Of a stretch of 64,000 nt of DNA, positions 43,090-53,545 are shown piece after piece; the first letter of the stretch is position 1, and every line of letters starts with the position of its first letter. Source of the DNA: Arenicola marina. Taxonomy: Eukaryota > Annelida > Polychaeta > Arenicolidae. The stretch lies in the NCBI GenBank assembly GCA_964019135.1, contig OZ025253.1, forward strand, positions 9,677,059-9,741,058, written 5' to 3'. The position numbers were made by a program, and so were the translations under genes. The notes under the pieces were generated by a model. That model was not told where the DNA came from. It saw nothing but the letters and a program-made list of their open reading frames with translations, and searched no databases.

Positions 43090-43365
43090 GGCTGGAGACA
43101 GGCCTTAGGAGCATGTTTTGCGGACTGGTACGCGTGGACACGTGGCGGAGCCTGATCTACGGGCTGGTAGGCGTGGGCACGTGGCGTAGCCTGATCAGCG
43201 GGGCTGGTGTGCGTCGTGGGAGCATCAGTGCGTCGTGGGAGCATCAGTGCGTCGTGGGAGCATCAGTGCGTCGTGGGAGCATCAGTGCGTCGTGGGAGCA
43301 TCAGTGCGTCGTGGGAGCATCAGAGCATCGTGGGAGCATCAGGAGCGACGAGGGAGCATTGTAGG
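43090..43365. repeat. 38-bp duplication followed by 19-bp tandem repeat
   Basis: A GTGGACACGTGGCGGAGCCT-type segment is present twice at about 43130-43205. It is followed by about seven copies of GTCGTGGGAGCATCAGTGC (43213-43345) and degenerate copies to 43365. Confidence 0.88.
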
Positions 43366-44230
43366 AGTTCACTGTGAGAGGACATTTGGAGGTGACTATG
43401 CACTGACTTGTTTATTGCATTGCTTACGAACTAAATGTATGAATCTGTATTGGTAGGGGGGAGGTAGGGATAATTTTGTGTAATATTATCTGTGACAATC
43501 TTTACCATGTCTCGTTAGTCATTTCCGCCGATACCATCTGCAGTCAACCTTTTTTTTTTAACACATGTTATCGCCGTGGGATATTTGTCCCTAGCATGTC
43601 ATAACACAGATTACATGTACATGTATTTGGTTCAAAGAAAGATTAATTTTTCCTACATTAAGTGTAGCTTTATTTAGATTGCCAAGCAACGTATCTATGA
43701 CTGTTTCTGTCAAAATAAGTTAGCCAGACTAGCATCGTTGTCTCGCGGGTCTAAATATACTGATCGTGCAGTTTATCGTGCCAGGCAGGATATCTTGATA
43801 AGGTGCGGTGCGGACAAACCGTTCTATGTATGCACTGATGAAGCTGCGCACTTTTAGTCATCGACTGAAAATAGAAACGGGAAGCTGGCATAAGCCCAGG
43901 GCATCATTTTTTGTTAGTGTCCGCTGTACAGTGACTTAAGAAGCTCCATCTTACCAAAATATTTTTGCAAAGACCTGACCATGCGAAATATACAGCCCGA
44001 ATGACGACGACAAATTCAACAGTATTACATAAGCTAGAAGAATTTGTATGCAGAGCGTTTGAACTATTAAGAGATATAACTGAATAAGACTGTATTGTGT
44101 GTCATGTATGTTATATGTCAACACGAGGGCCTCGGGCCTATTGTTGAACTGAAATAAACTATTCATTCATTAAACAAGTGGTTTACTAATATTTGGTATT
44201 GATATTATATAATTGGTCATATATTCACAG
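43366..44230. other. Noncoding, intron-like
   Basis: No exon was recognised. A polyadenylation-like AATAAA occurs near 44153. The end (ATATTCACAG) is the acceptor of the next gene fragment. Confidence 0.45.
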
Positions 44231-45056
44231 ATACAAACGAGTATCATCAACAGTGGAACAGCATCAGGATTCCCAGACACCTGCCGTGCCGGATCCGGTC
44301 TTGGAGAAACTACCTGCTATTACCACGCCTAGCTGCTCATGCCAGCCGGATCGAAACTTCGCAAATAAAGAACTAGAGGGTAAAAATGTGACTGAATGGC
44401 TAGTGGTCTACGCCTTCTGTTCTATTTAACAGATAGAGTGACAGAACTGGAGAAAGAGCTGGCAGATATGACAAAAAAGGTCGCCCAAGTGCAACTGAAT
44501 AAAGCCCGATTCTCTGTCGACCGCATCAAAAATGATCCTGATAAGGTATAATATTATTAATACATGTATGTATTAATTTGTATGAGAAAGTGTTTCTTTT
44601 AGTATAGACATGGAGGCTACTGAATACAATACTCCAATTGATCATTTCATTCGTTTTATAATAGCCGTGTAGCCATGGATGCTACTGAATACAATGCTCC
44701 AGTTGATCATTTCATTCGTTTTATAATAGCCGTGTAGCCATGGATGCTACCGAATACAAAATCCAGTTGATCATTTCATTCGTTTTATACTAGCAGTGTA
44801 GCCATGGATGCTACTGAATACAATCCTCAAGTTGATCATTTCAAGAGAGTGTTAGTTATTCAAACGGCTTTCGGACAGCTGTAGCTTTAACACTGAATGG
44901 CCATATATGCTCCTATTTATTCAGTGAAGTATTTTGTGGTGTCATATGTATTTGTTATTTGTACATGTACAATATAAATAATGTATTAATCGTTCTTCAT
45001 CTTTTTTGCAGATGCTATTGTACACTTCTTTTCCCATCGATGTTTTTAATGTTTTG
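44231..45056 (+). pseudogene. Fragment of a THAP/HARBI1-like (DDE_Tnp_4-type) gene, interrupted by a retrotransposon
   Basis: Three exons with fitting phases are visible: about 44231-44379 (KRVSSTVEQHQDS, ending NKELEG), 44434-44547 (RVTELEKELADMTKKV, then ARFSVDRIKNDPDK) and 45012-45056 (MLLYTSFPIDVFNVL). The coiled-coil followed by RFSxxxIKxD and YTSFP resembles the segment just before the DDE_Tnp_4 domain in THAP-type and ISL2EU-like proteins, which usually reads FYTGFP. The third exon is cut off at 45056, where the LTR sequence begins. The DDE domain was not found on the far side (after 49572). The N-terminal THAP-like exons were not found upstream. Assignment is by motif recognition. Confidence 0.5.
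44605..44845. repeat. About 65-bp tandem repeat in the intron, four copies
   Basis: Copies start with CATGGATGCTACTGAATACA at about 44607, 44673, 44739 and 44802 and include GATCATTTCATTCGTTTTAT. Confidence 0.9.
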
Positions 45057-45393
45057 ATATATAAATTAATGACCGTGGATTATAAATATTACCTTTGGAT
45101 AATTTCCAGCAGCTAAAAACTATTCTCTTGATGTAGTACACCTGTAGTATTTCTGGTCCCAGGCCCGAATGGGCGCCGGTTCTACCCTAGAAGTTCTAGG
45201 CGGGTTTCGAACCGGCGACCTTCCGCATCCCGAGCGAACACCTTACACGTTAGGCCAAAGGGAAATACCCATTTGGCCCGAGACGCTTGGTGTCTTTTAT
45301 CCACCGGGCCTGGGCCGAGATATCACACTTATCATAACACCTACAACTGACTGTATCATGACAGCTCAATGAAAAAATGTCTGATCTCTAACA
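45057..45393 (+). repeat. Left LTR, interrupted by a SINE
   Basis: 138 bp remain after removing the SINE and its duplication; they align without gaps to 49435-49572. The end CTCTAACA matches the right LTR. Confidence 0.9.
45144..45336 (-). mobile_element. tRNA-derived SINE, minus strand, with 6-bp target duplication
   Basis: ACACCT stands at 45138-45143 and again at 45337-45342, while the right LTR has it once. Read on the minus strand, TTGGCCTAACGTGTAAGGTG fits an A-box region and GCCGGTTCGAAACCC a B-box. The remainder is the SINE body. Confidence 0.85.
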
Positions 45394-45656
45394 AATTGGC
45401 GACGAGGAAAAGAAACGGAACAGCGCTGACGATGTAACTTTTCTGTCAAATATGTGAAAAGCGGCGTTTGTCTCAAGTGAGACGCGTGTACACAGTCATA
45501 GTGACTTGAGTCTGTCAGTGTGCGTCTCATGTGAGACGAAAATACAACGACACGTCAACACAACAGTGCCAATGGCCAGTGACGTGGCAGTGTAAAGTGA
45601 ACTCTGATATTTTGAAGAACTTTATTCATCAATTCTGTTTTACTTGTGGCGCCAAT

Positions 45657-46403
45657 ATGGCGACTTATGGTAGAATAGATGAATACAATGTTAGAGATGA
45701 CTGGACTCAATATGTGGAGCGCTTAGGACATTATTTTAGCGCTAATGAAATTGATGATGCCAGCAAGAAAAGGTCAATTCTGTTGAGTGTTGTGGGAGCT
45801 GAAACATACAAGCTTATGCATGATTTATGTGTACCAGACCTCTCAGGAACTAAAACCTATGCTCAGCTTGTGAAATTAGTAGAGGACCACTTATGCCCTA
45901 AACCCAATATCATCGTTAAAAAGTGCAAATTTAATACTCGTTCACGTCGGAGCGATGAAAGTATTTCTGCATTTGTGAATGAACTGCGCTGCATTGCAGC
46001 AGAATGTGAATATGTTGCTCAGGTGAATGATAATTTAAGAGATAGATTGGTAGCAGGTTGGAATAATGACAGGATTCAGCAACGTCTCCTGCAGGATGCA
46101 ACGCTAACTTTCAAAACTGCTATGGATACAGCACTAGCTATGGATACAGCACTAGCTATGTAAACAGCAAATAGAAATGTTGTTGATCTCTCTCAGACTG
46201 TGCATACGCCTGTAGTTCACAAGTTACAACAAGGAAATAATCATCCACAAGACAATAATACAAGAAATAATTGTTATCGGTGTGGACGCAAGCATAGTCC
46301 TGATGTTTGCTGGTTCAAGGATGCAGCTTGTAATCACTGTTTCAAGACAGGACGCATAAAACCAGTATGTCGCTCACTGCATAAGGAGAAAAGTGCAAGT
46401 TAA
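45657..46403 (+). pseudogene. Gypsy gag, nonsense mutation
   Basis: The likely start is MATYGRIDEY at 45657. The capsid-like part includes WTQYVERLGHYF and a QRLLQD phrase. An 18-bp direct duplication (ATGGATACAGCACTAGCT) precedes a TAA at 46161-46163, where GAA would be expected; the frame then reopens. Two zinc knuckles follow: CYRCGRKHSPDVC is complete, but the second, CNHCFKTGRIKPVC, has its histidine replaced by arginine. Confidence 0.8.
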
Positions 46404-46431
46404 TTTGTGAAATATCCTAATCAAAGGAAGC

Positions 46432-46815
46432 ATGAAAATGGCCATGCAGCCAATGCGCAAATGTCAACCTAAAGCACATATGCTTCAGCAAGAAGGGGAA
46501 GATGAGGAATCCTATACAATGTGTACCATTGGAAAACAAGGAAAATCTGATCAGATGCATGAGACCTTCTTAATTGATGGACAAATGGTTGAATTGGAAA
46601 TTGATACAGGAGCTTCTGTTTCTGTAATCAACAAAAACACTTATGAGATGCTGAAAACAAGCTCACCACTGAAACATTCAAAGGCAATTCTTCGTACCTA
46701 CCCAGGCGAACAAATTACCCCTCTTGGTGCTTTGGATGTCCTGGTGAAATATCACAACAAGGCGAAAAGTCTGCTCTTACTAATGGTACCTGGAGGGCCC
46801 AACTTATTGGGTTGA
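46432..46815 (+). pseudogene. Gypsy protease region
   Basis: The retropepsin motif IDTGASVSVINK is intact. The frame is shifted relative to gag and ends at a stop after GGPNLLG. Confidence 0.8.
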
Positions 46816-48041
46816 AATTGGTTACAAGACATTAAACTGGACTGGAAGAAAATTGAAGACAAACTTAGTGTTCACAAGGTTTCATCAACTGAAAAATCTG
46901 CACTGGATGACCTTCCAAACAAATATGAACATGTCTTCAAAGATAAACTCGGTGCTTTAAAGGGGATCAAGGCGAAGATACACATTATGGAAGATGTAAA
47001 GCCAGTGTTTCTGTAGCATCGCCATGTTCCTTACGCGCTTCGTGAGGGGATCGAAGCTGAGTAAGAGACTTGAAAAACAAGGGACTATCAAGCCAGTAGA
47101 GTTTTCAGAATGGGCCACACCCATCGTACCCATTGTCAAGTCTGACTCTTCTGTTAGAATATGTAGAGACTATAAACTGACAGTTAATCAGGCCAGTAAA
47201 GTGGACTCGTACCCTGTTCCTAAGGTCGATGACCTATATGCAAAGCTAGCCGGGGGACACAAATATACTGAGCTTGATCTGAGTCATGCATATGAACAAA
47301 TCTTGTTGGATGATGCTTCGTGTGAATATGTGACAATCAACACCCACCGAGGACTTTTTCCAGTATCCGAAATTGCCATATGGTGTGTCATCATCGCCTG
47401 GCATATTTCAACGTAATATGGAGGGCCTGTTTCAAGACATTCCTGATGTGGCACCATGTTTGGATAATCTTATCATTACCGGTTCCTCGGAGGAATTGCA
47501 TCTGGCTCACTTGGCTCAAGTTCTAGAGAAGATATCACAAGCTGGAATGCGTCTGAAAATGAGTAAATGTCAATTCATGAAAGATAAATTAGTCGCTCTT
47601 GGACATGTGTTGAGTCAACAGGGGATTCAACCATGTGAAGCAAAGGTGGCAGCAATACAGGATGCTCCTGCTCCTACTAATGTCACGGAAATGCGAGCAT
47701 ACCTAGGATTGATAAATTACTATCATCGGTATCTACCCAACCTGTCATCTGTGTTGGCTCCACTGCATCAGTTACTGAGGAAGGAAGCGACCTGGAGTTG
47801 GACACAAACACAACAAGATGCTTTTGATGCATCAAAACAACTGCTGTGCTCTGACTCATTACTGGTTCATTATGACCTTGGAAAGAAATTGGTTCTATCT
47901 TGTGATGCGTCACCATATGGCGTAGACGCTATATTATCTCACATCATGGAGGATGGTTGTGAGAAACCCATCGGATTTGCCTCACGCACTCTGGCTCCAG
48001 CAGAAAAGAATTATTCACAGCTAGATAAAGAAGGTTTTTAG
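46816..48041 (+). pseudogene. Gypsy reverse transcriptase and RNase H start
   Basis: RT is spread over several frames: a linker with stops (46816-47015), fingers/palm from 47024 (ICRDYKLTVN, YTELDLSHAYEQ), a frameshift near 47373-47400 and then MPYGVSSSPGIFQR. The catalytic pair, normally YLDD, reads CLDN, so the second aspartate is lost. RNase H follows (SCDASPYGV). It stops at an expanded T-run (GGTTTTTAGCC near 48037). Confidence 0.85.
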
Positions 48042-48043
48042 CC

Positions 48044-49363
48044 GTGGTCTTCGGAGTTAAGACATTTCACCAGTACTTGTATGGTCGTGCGTTTAAAATC
48101 ACCACCGAGCACCAGCCGCTCTTGGGACTGTTTGGTGAAGGGAAAGGTGTGTCAGCCATGGCTTCTGCTCGAATACAGCGATGGACATTGACCCTGGCAG
48201 CCTATGAATATGAACTGGAATACAAGGAAGGAAAAGAAAATGGAAATTGTGATGCTCTAAGCAGATTACCACTGCTTACCTATCCTAGGAGTTTGTTATG
48301 GTGGCCAAACATGGATCAAGCCATTGAAGACAAGGTGAAATCATGTCACACATGCCAAATTAATCAGAAAGCTCCAGCTAAAGCTCCACTCCATCCCTGG
48401 GAGTGGCCTAAACGACCATGGTCAAGAATCCATATAGACCATGCAGGACCCTTCTACAACCAACGTTGGCCCATTATAATAGATGCTCACTCAAAAGGGC
48501 TCGACATCTATCCAGTTTCCAGTACCAATTCGCAAACGACGATAGATATGCTCCGAGTGTCCTTCAGCAATCACGGATTGCCAGAGATGGTTGTTATCGA
48601 CAACGGTTCATCTTTCACAGGTGCGGAATTCAACGAGTTCTGTAAGAAGAATGGAATTCAACATGTGACCTCTGCCCCGTATCATCCTGCGTCTAATGGG
48701 TTGGCGGAGAGAGCTGTACAGACGTTTAAGAATAGTTTCTGCAAAATGGGAGAAGGGAGCTTGAAAACCAAACTGGCTCGTTTCTTATTGCAGTACCGCA
48801 ATTCTCCACAAGGGACGACAGGTTACTCGCCAGCAGAACTTCTCATGGGTAGGGAACTGCGTTCACATATTGATTTGTTGCACCCCAGTTTGTCTTCAAA
48901 CGTGCGGAAGAAACAAACGTACCAGAAACTTCAACATGATTTACATGCTCATGACCGAGTCATCGACATTAGGCTAGCGGTCTACGTTAGGAATTTCAGC
49001 TGTACACCGATCTGGATATCTGGTGTTGTTTTCGAGAAACCAGGTCCAGTGTCCTCCCACGTAAGATTGGATGATCAACGAATAATGAGTCGACATGAAG
49101 ACCATGTGCGGCTGCGAACTGATATGGCATACGTGCCCATGTCAGTTACGGATCCTGTGGTCCCACCTCCTGAGGAACCGGTTGTGAAAGGTCCCTGGGT
49201 GGAGTTACCGTTTCACCACGATGATTCAACCGCTCTTGATGATGCTACTGATCCAGTTCATCAAGAGGTTGACATTCCCATTGCACCAGAGGAACCAACC
49301 TCTCCTGCGGTTACCAGAGGCTATCCACAGCGGGTCAGAAGACCCTCAGTTCGCTTTGAATGA
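48044..49363 (+). pseudogene. Gypsy RNase H end and integrase
   Basis: This is the continuation after the T-run frameshift. After CDALSRLPL the sequence jumps to LLWWPNMDQAIE, so the segment including the start of the zinc-binding domain is deleted. The integrase core is open, with its acidic residues in IHIDHAGPF, VVIDNGSSF and GLAERAVQTF. A proline-rich tail ends in a TGA at 49361-49363. Confidence 0.85.
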
Positions 49364-49422
49364 CTTTCCTAACTATTGGTGAACTTTAATTGAATAAGTG
49401 ATTGGTAACTTGAAGGGAGGGA

Positions 49423-49572
49423 TGTAATATCGTCATATATAAATTAATGATCGTGGATTATAAATATTACCTTTGGATAATTTCCAGCAGCTAAAAACTA
49501 TTCTTTTGATGTAGCACACCTACAACTGACTGTATGATGACAGCTCAATAAAAAAATGTCTGATCTCTAACA
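49423..49572 (+). repeat. Right LTR
   Basis: 150 bp, TGTAATATCG...CTCTAACA, directly after the purine tract. Confidence 0.88.
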
Positions 49573-49632
49573 GCCGAGTTGTTTGTTTTGGTGTTTTACG
49601 GACAGCGAGTCGAACTGGCTAGCTGTGACCTG

Positions 49633-51081
49633 GGGCCTGTTTCATAAAACTGTATTAGGGATTACGTAATACAGATATGGCCTAATCAGAATTAGTTAAT
49701 ACAGATATCAATTTTTATGCCTTTCATGAATGTTAATACTACTTACATTTGCCGACTTAATCCATATTAACTAATACACCTCCGGAGGTGTATTAAGGCT
49801 TTGTCGCCTGGCAACGGGCCATTCCTAGCAGATATGACGGCCGGAGTTCGGGGCTGGGTTACTGATTCAACTGGGATATTATTTTGTGTTCTTGCTATTT
49901 TAGCCAAATAAAGCGCAAAACTGACGATAACAAAGGAGACAGTGTGCTGAGTCACCGCGGTCAGTGCGTGTCTCCATGACTAAAATGACGTCAATAAAGA
50001 AATCCACGATACAATGTTGCAAACATGATGAGTGCACCTCACGTGCATAACTTGGCTGTGTCATAAAGCAAAGGGAGCCCATATGGCATAATATACAATC
50101 GAATAACAGCTGACCTTTAGTCAATGATACCAGAACTGTCGGACCGCATTTTGTGAAAATAAATTCACTCGAGTTGAGAATTGTCACATAAAATGGTCCA
50201 GTTTAGTTCAGTACGGAAGAACAAACTTCGACATGGACGACTAAGCCAAAGGCAAAGTAAGCAAGTGTTGTTTTACTGGAAAGCAAACAGTAACTGCTCG
50301 TTCGATTAGGCCTAGGCACTACTGATTACTATAATATTTAGGCCTTCTGTTCTTCATAACATTATCTACTTACTGGTAAAAGTTCAACATAATTAGAGGG
50401 ACAGTCTTTGCGTTATCGTTGAAATCATATCGCTGTTATTATTGAACTCGTCGAAGCGATCGATTGTGCGTTAAATATACTGCCTCACATATGTTGCGCT
50501 ACATAGGCAATAAGATGACAACCGCTCGATCAATTTTTTTTATATTTACCAGGTTAATTCTTTGTTCCAATGAATATAAAATGCTGAAAGTTCAGCAAAA
50601 TCGAAGCGGCACTTTTTGCCTAATCTTAGTCTGAAACTTTGGGAGGCAGTCTGCTCGTAGAAAGTTATAGGCCTTTCTACCGGAACGACTAATTTGTCTT
50701 CCATTTATAATCTGACCGCCCTTGATGTAATGAATTATTGAACGAGTAGAAGGCACATATATATGTACTTGACACATTATTCAGCCGTATTTACAGGCAT
50801 CTGATTGTCGCTACTTTGCGTCAGTGTATGACTTGCGTATGTGTGATTTCGCGTATAAATGCATCACGTCATGAAATCGTCAACAAGGCGCGTAAATGCA
50901 GTCAAATGACGCCGTTAATTCGTATTAGCAAGAGCGTAATCAGGTTTAACTAATACTACTCAGATTTTCTTTTATGAAACGGCTAATACAGATGCATGTT
51001 AATTCGTATTAGGCAATCCGTATTAAATATTTAATCCGTATTAAATATTTAATCCTCAATACAGTTTTATGAAACAGGCCC
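49633..51081. mobile_element. Non-autonomous DNA transposon, GGGCCTGTTTC ends, CTG duplication
   Basis: GGGCCTGTTTCATAAAACTG starts the element and its reverse complement ends it. CTG flanks both sides (49630-49632 and 51082-51084). Subterminal sequence on both sides is rich in TAATACAGAT and GTATTA phrases in inverted orientation. The 1,449-bp interior has no transposase frame. A 3-bp duplication with such ends suggests a PIF/Harbinger-type element. Confidence 0.82.
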
Positions 51082-51147
51082 CTGGTCAACCCGTACACAA
51101 GTCATGTACCCGGAAGTAAACAGTCTCGCGGTTTTCCATTTTGTCTC

Positions 51148-51680
51148 AACCGGGTAACCCACTATATGTTTGACACATATCGATAACCTTGTCCATGTCA
51201 AACGAAAAAGACATACTGTGCCATAATGATCCCAAAAACTCTAACACTATTTTGAGGCTAGTTTATGACGCATTGAACAGTGTGCCACCAGGTGGCTATA
51301 CAAGCGACTCACCTGAAGTCTTCCTGACATATAATTTGCTGGGCTGTTTTATTTATTTTGCTTTTCTTTCCTGTACCATGTAAATGTTCAGCAACTGGGC
51401 TAAATAAATCAAATCTATCAATGGACGCATTGATTAAGTCTAATCACACATACGTAAATGGCGTCGCTGCCACAATATGGCGTAGTAAACGTTCTGAAGA
51501 TATCAAATACTTGAAATCAATTGGTCATGCCAGCACTAAACAAAAATAGTGCCCAACTGACAACTGACAACGTTTCAAGCGCCTTCACACATGTCAAAGG
51601 TCAATTAGGCGACAAAAACAGCGGCGTGATTTGATCACAAGATTTTATTTGGCGATATATACATGTATATATGAATCATA
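51148..51680. repeat. Dispersed repeat family A, modules 1 and 3
   Basis: 51148-51290 matches 3295-3490. 51580-51665 (GGTCAATTAGGCGACAA, GATTTTATTTGGCGATATA) matches 26140-26222. Confidence 0.75.
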
Positions 51681-51694
51681 TGTGTACAATTGAT

Positions 51695-51755
51695 GCATGC
51701 GGTTGGTGAGCATGCTGAACTGCCGATAAACAGATCGCGAGTTCGAGCGCTGGTA
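51695..51755 (+). mobile_element. Possible tRNA-like SINE head
   Basis: TTGGTGAGCATGC followed about 35 bp later by GCGAGTTCGAGCGC recalls an A-box and B-box. No TSD or tail was identified. Confidence 0.3.
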
Positions 51756-51959
51756 CATGTATCTTGGGCATGGCACATCCGACCACATTCAATCGCCACT
51801 ACTAGAGGCTTATGTTTCCCCAGTTAACCTTTACCTGCATAAACATGGCCTAAGGCAACATTCTACGAAAAACGATATCAGTAATATAAATCCGCCGCTT
51901 CAAGTGACTATTTTCAACAAGTTTGGTGAGGGAGCATTGCATCAGACATCTTAGAATCA

Positions 51960-52170
51960 AGTCTAAAAGTATCTCAAAATGATGATGCATATGTTTTATA
52001 TATCTTTGAGTTTGTAATACAACAATTTCAACATAAAAATGCGCGGTTGACGTCACACAGAATCCCGAACAGCGAACAGGCGCGCCGGGATATAAAGCCG
52101 GCCACCAACTTCTGCTCCAGTGAACAAATTTGCTTCTCTCCGAATAGCTCACAGGCTTTCGGGATTTAAA
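51960..52170 (-). repeat. Dispersed repeat family A, module 2, inverted
   Basis: Reverse complement of 25560-25815 and 41180-41420, ending near GGCTTTCGGGATTTAAATTC. Confidence 0.75.
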
Positions 52171-52214
52171 TTCACTACAGCATATACTTATTTGACAGAA
52201 AAGACGTTGGTAAC

Positions 52215-52610
52215 ACAACGTGCCGCGTACCGCTGTATATACTATACGAAGACCAATGTGAACCTTCCGAGAAAGCGAAGGAGGTGCCATAAAGCTATCG
52301 CGCACAGTCCTAGCCAATCGGCCACTCGGCACACTTCAACGTATAACAACCGGATACTGCCCTGCTTGCATAAGAGCGAGCGCCTGTGTGTGTGTGTGTG
52401 CGTGTGTGTGTGGAGCCTATTGCATATATCACATACAAATGGCGACATCAACATTGATATTTCGCAGTGGTGGTATATCTACGTGCTGCTTTACCGGTAA
52501 AGCCCCCCTCTCCTCATTCCGATGCTGCTAAAAATAGCCAACACACTTATTTCCGAACTTGAATGGGGAATGCACCACCCTGGTATCAAATGTGCAACCA
52601 ACAAATTTAA
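52215..52610. repeat. Dispersed repeat family B, copy 2
   Basis: Matches 39625-40085. Contains a GT run at about 52386-52411. Confidence 0.75.
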
Positions 52611-53019
52611 GTTATTTACGCAGTGTTTTCCCGATAATATCTTGTCTGTCATGATCTAAAATGGTTATATTGCATGGCTTGATTAGTGCCCCAATGATAT
52701 ATTCTTGTCAGTAAAATGTAATGGCTGGAGCCTGCACAATATCCCTACAACTGTGCAATAAAGCAGTGCACTGCACCCAGATCAGTGGCGTTGTGCACGT
52801 CGCTTCAAACTACAACGATCACCCACAAGCTAACAATTGTGTTTCTATGTGAATAAAGACCTTTTATTGCAGCATAGTATGCCGGTTTTGGTTATTTGGC
52901 GGGAAATATCCGCATTGGTAACTTTTAAAATATATCAAAAAAAAAACACAAATGCAGATGTTCTGTATCAAAGAAATTGTATTGTCGCCATGGTGATTTA
53001 CCAGCTCATGTTTACGTGC

Positions 53020-53545
53020 TTGGGGCGGGGTGGTGAGGTAACATGGACAGCCGGGTAGGCGGATTGGTCGGTTCCGAGAGGCGGGGAAACAGACTAAATT
53101 GGCTGTGTCCGGAGTGAAGGGTGGAGTTTAGGCACAGGGATTAGGTAGGCTTCAATCCAGGTGTGGTTGAGAGTGGGGGTGGGTAGGCTGGTAATAATTA
53201 TCTCGACCGTTAGGAAGTGAGGATGGGGGGTTCTCTCCCCCCCGGTCCCCCTTTTTTTATCAAAGTGGGGGGCTGAAATATGAACCCCAAGATACCCGCG
53301 TACCCCTTTATACCACTCTCGTCCTGAATATACAACCAAGTATAGCACCCTCTGCACAAGATCTAGGTGAGCCGTCCGAGAAAGCGAAAGGGAGGTTATG
53401 ACCCCAAGTGCCCTTTCAGAGACTTAGACAGCTTTATCGCCCGCCGCCTGCTCCACGTGTGTGATCGACCCCAGCGCCACACCCGCTCCCCCAAATCACC
53501 CACACACTGTCTCCAAGAGACCCCCACACGGTGGCAGCACTTCAC
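53020..53545. repeat. Dispersed repeat family C, copy 2
   Basis: Matches 40590-41060, with CTGAATATACAACCAAG at about 53327. Short frames inside are repeat-derived. Confidence 0.75.

Larger units (their letters stand above)
45057..49572 (+). mobile_element. Decayed Ty3/Gypsy LTR retrotransposon
   Basis: Order: LTR, primer site region (about 45394, AATTGGCGACGAGG), gag, protease, RT, RNase H, integrase, purine-rich tract (GAAGGGAGGGA before 49423), LTR. This is the Gypsy order. Coding parts are broken by stops, frameshifts and an internal deletion. No target-site duplication was found, and the left LTR lacks its first 12 bases relative to the right. Confidence 0.9.
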
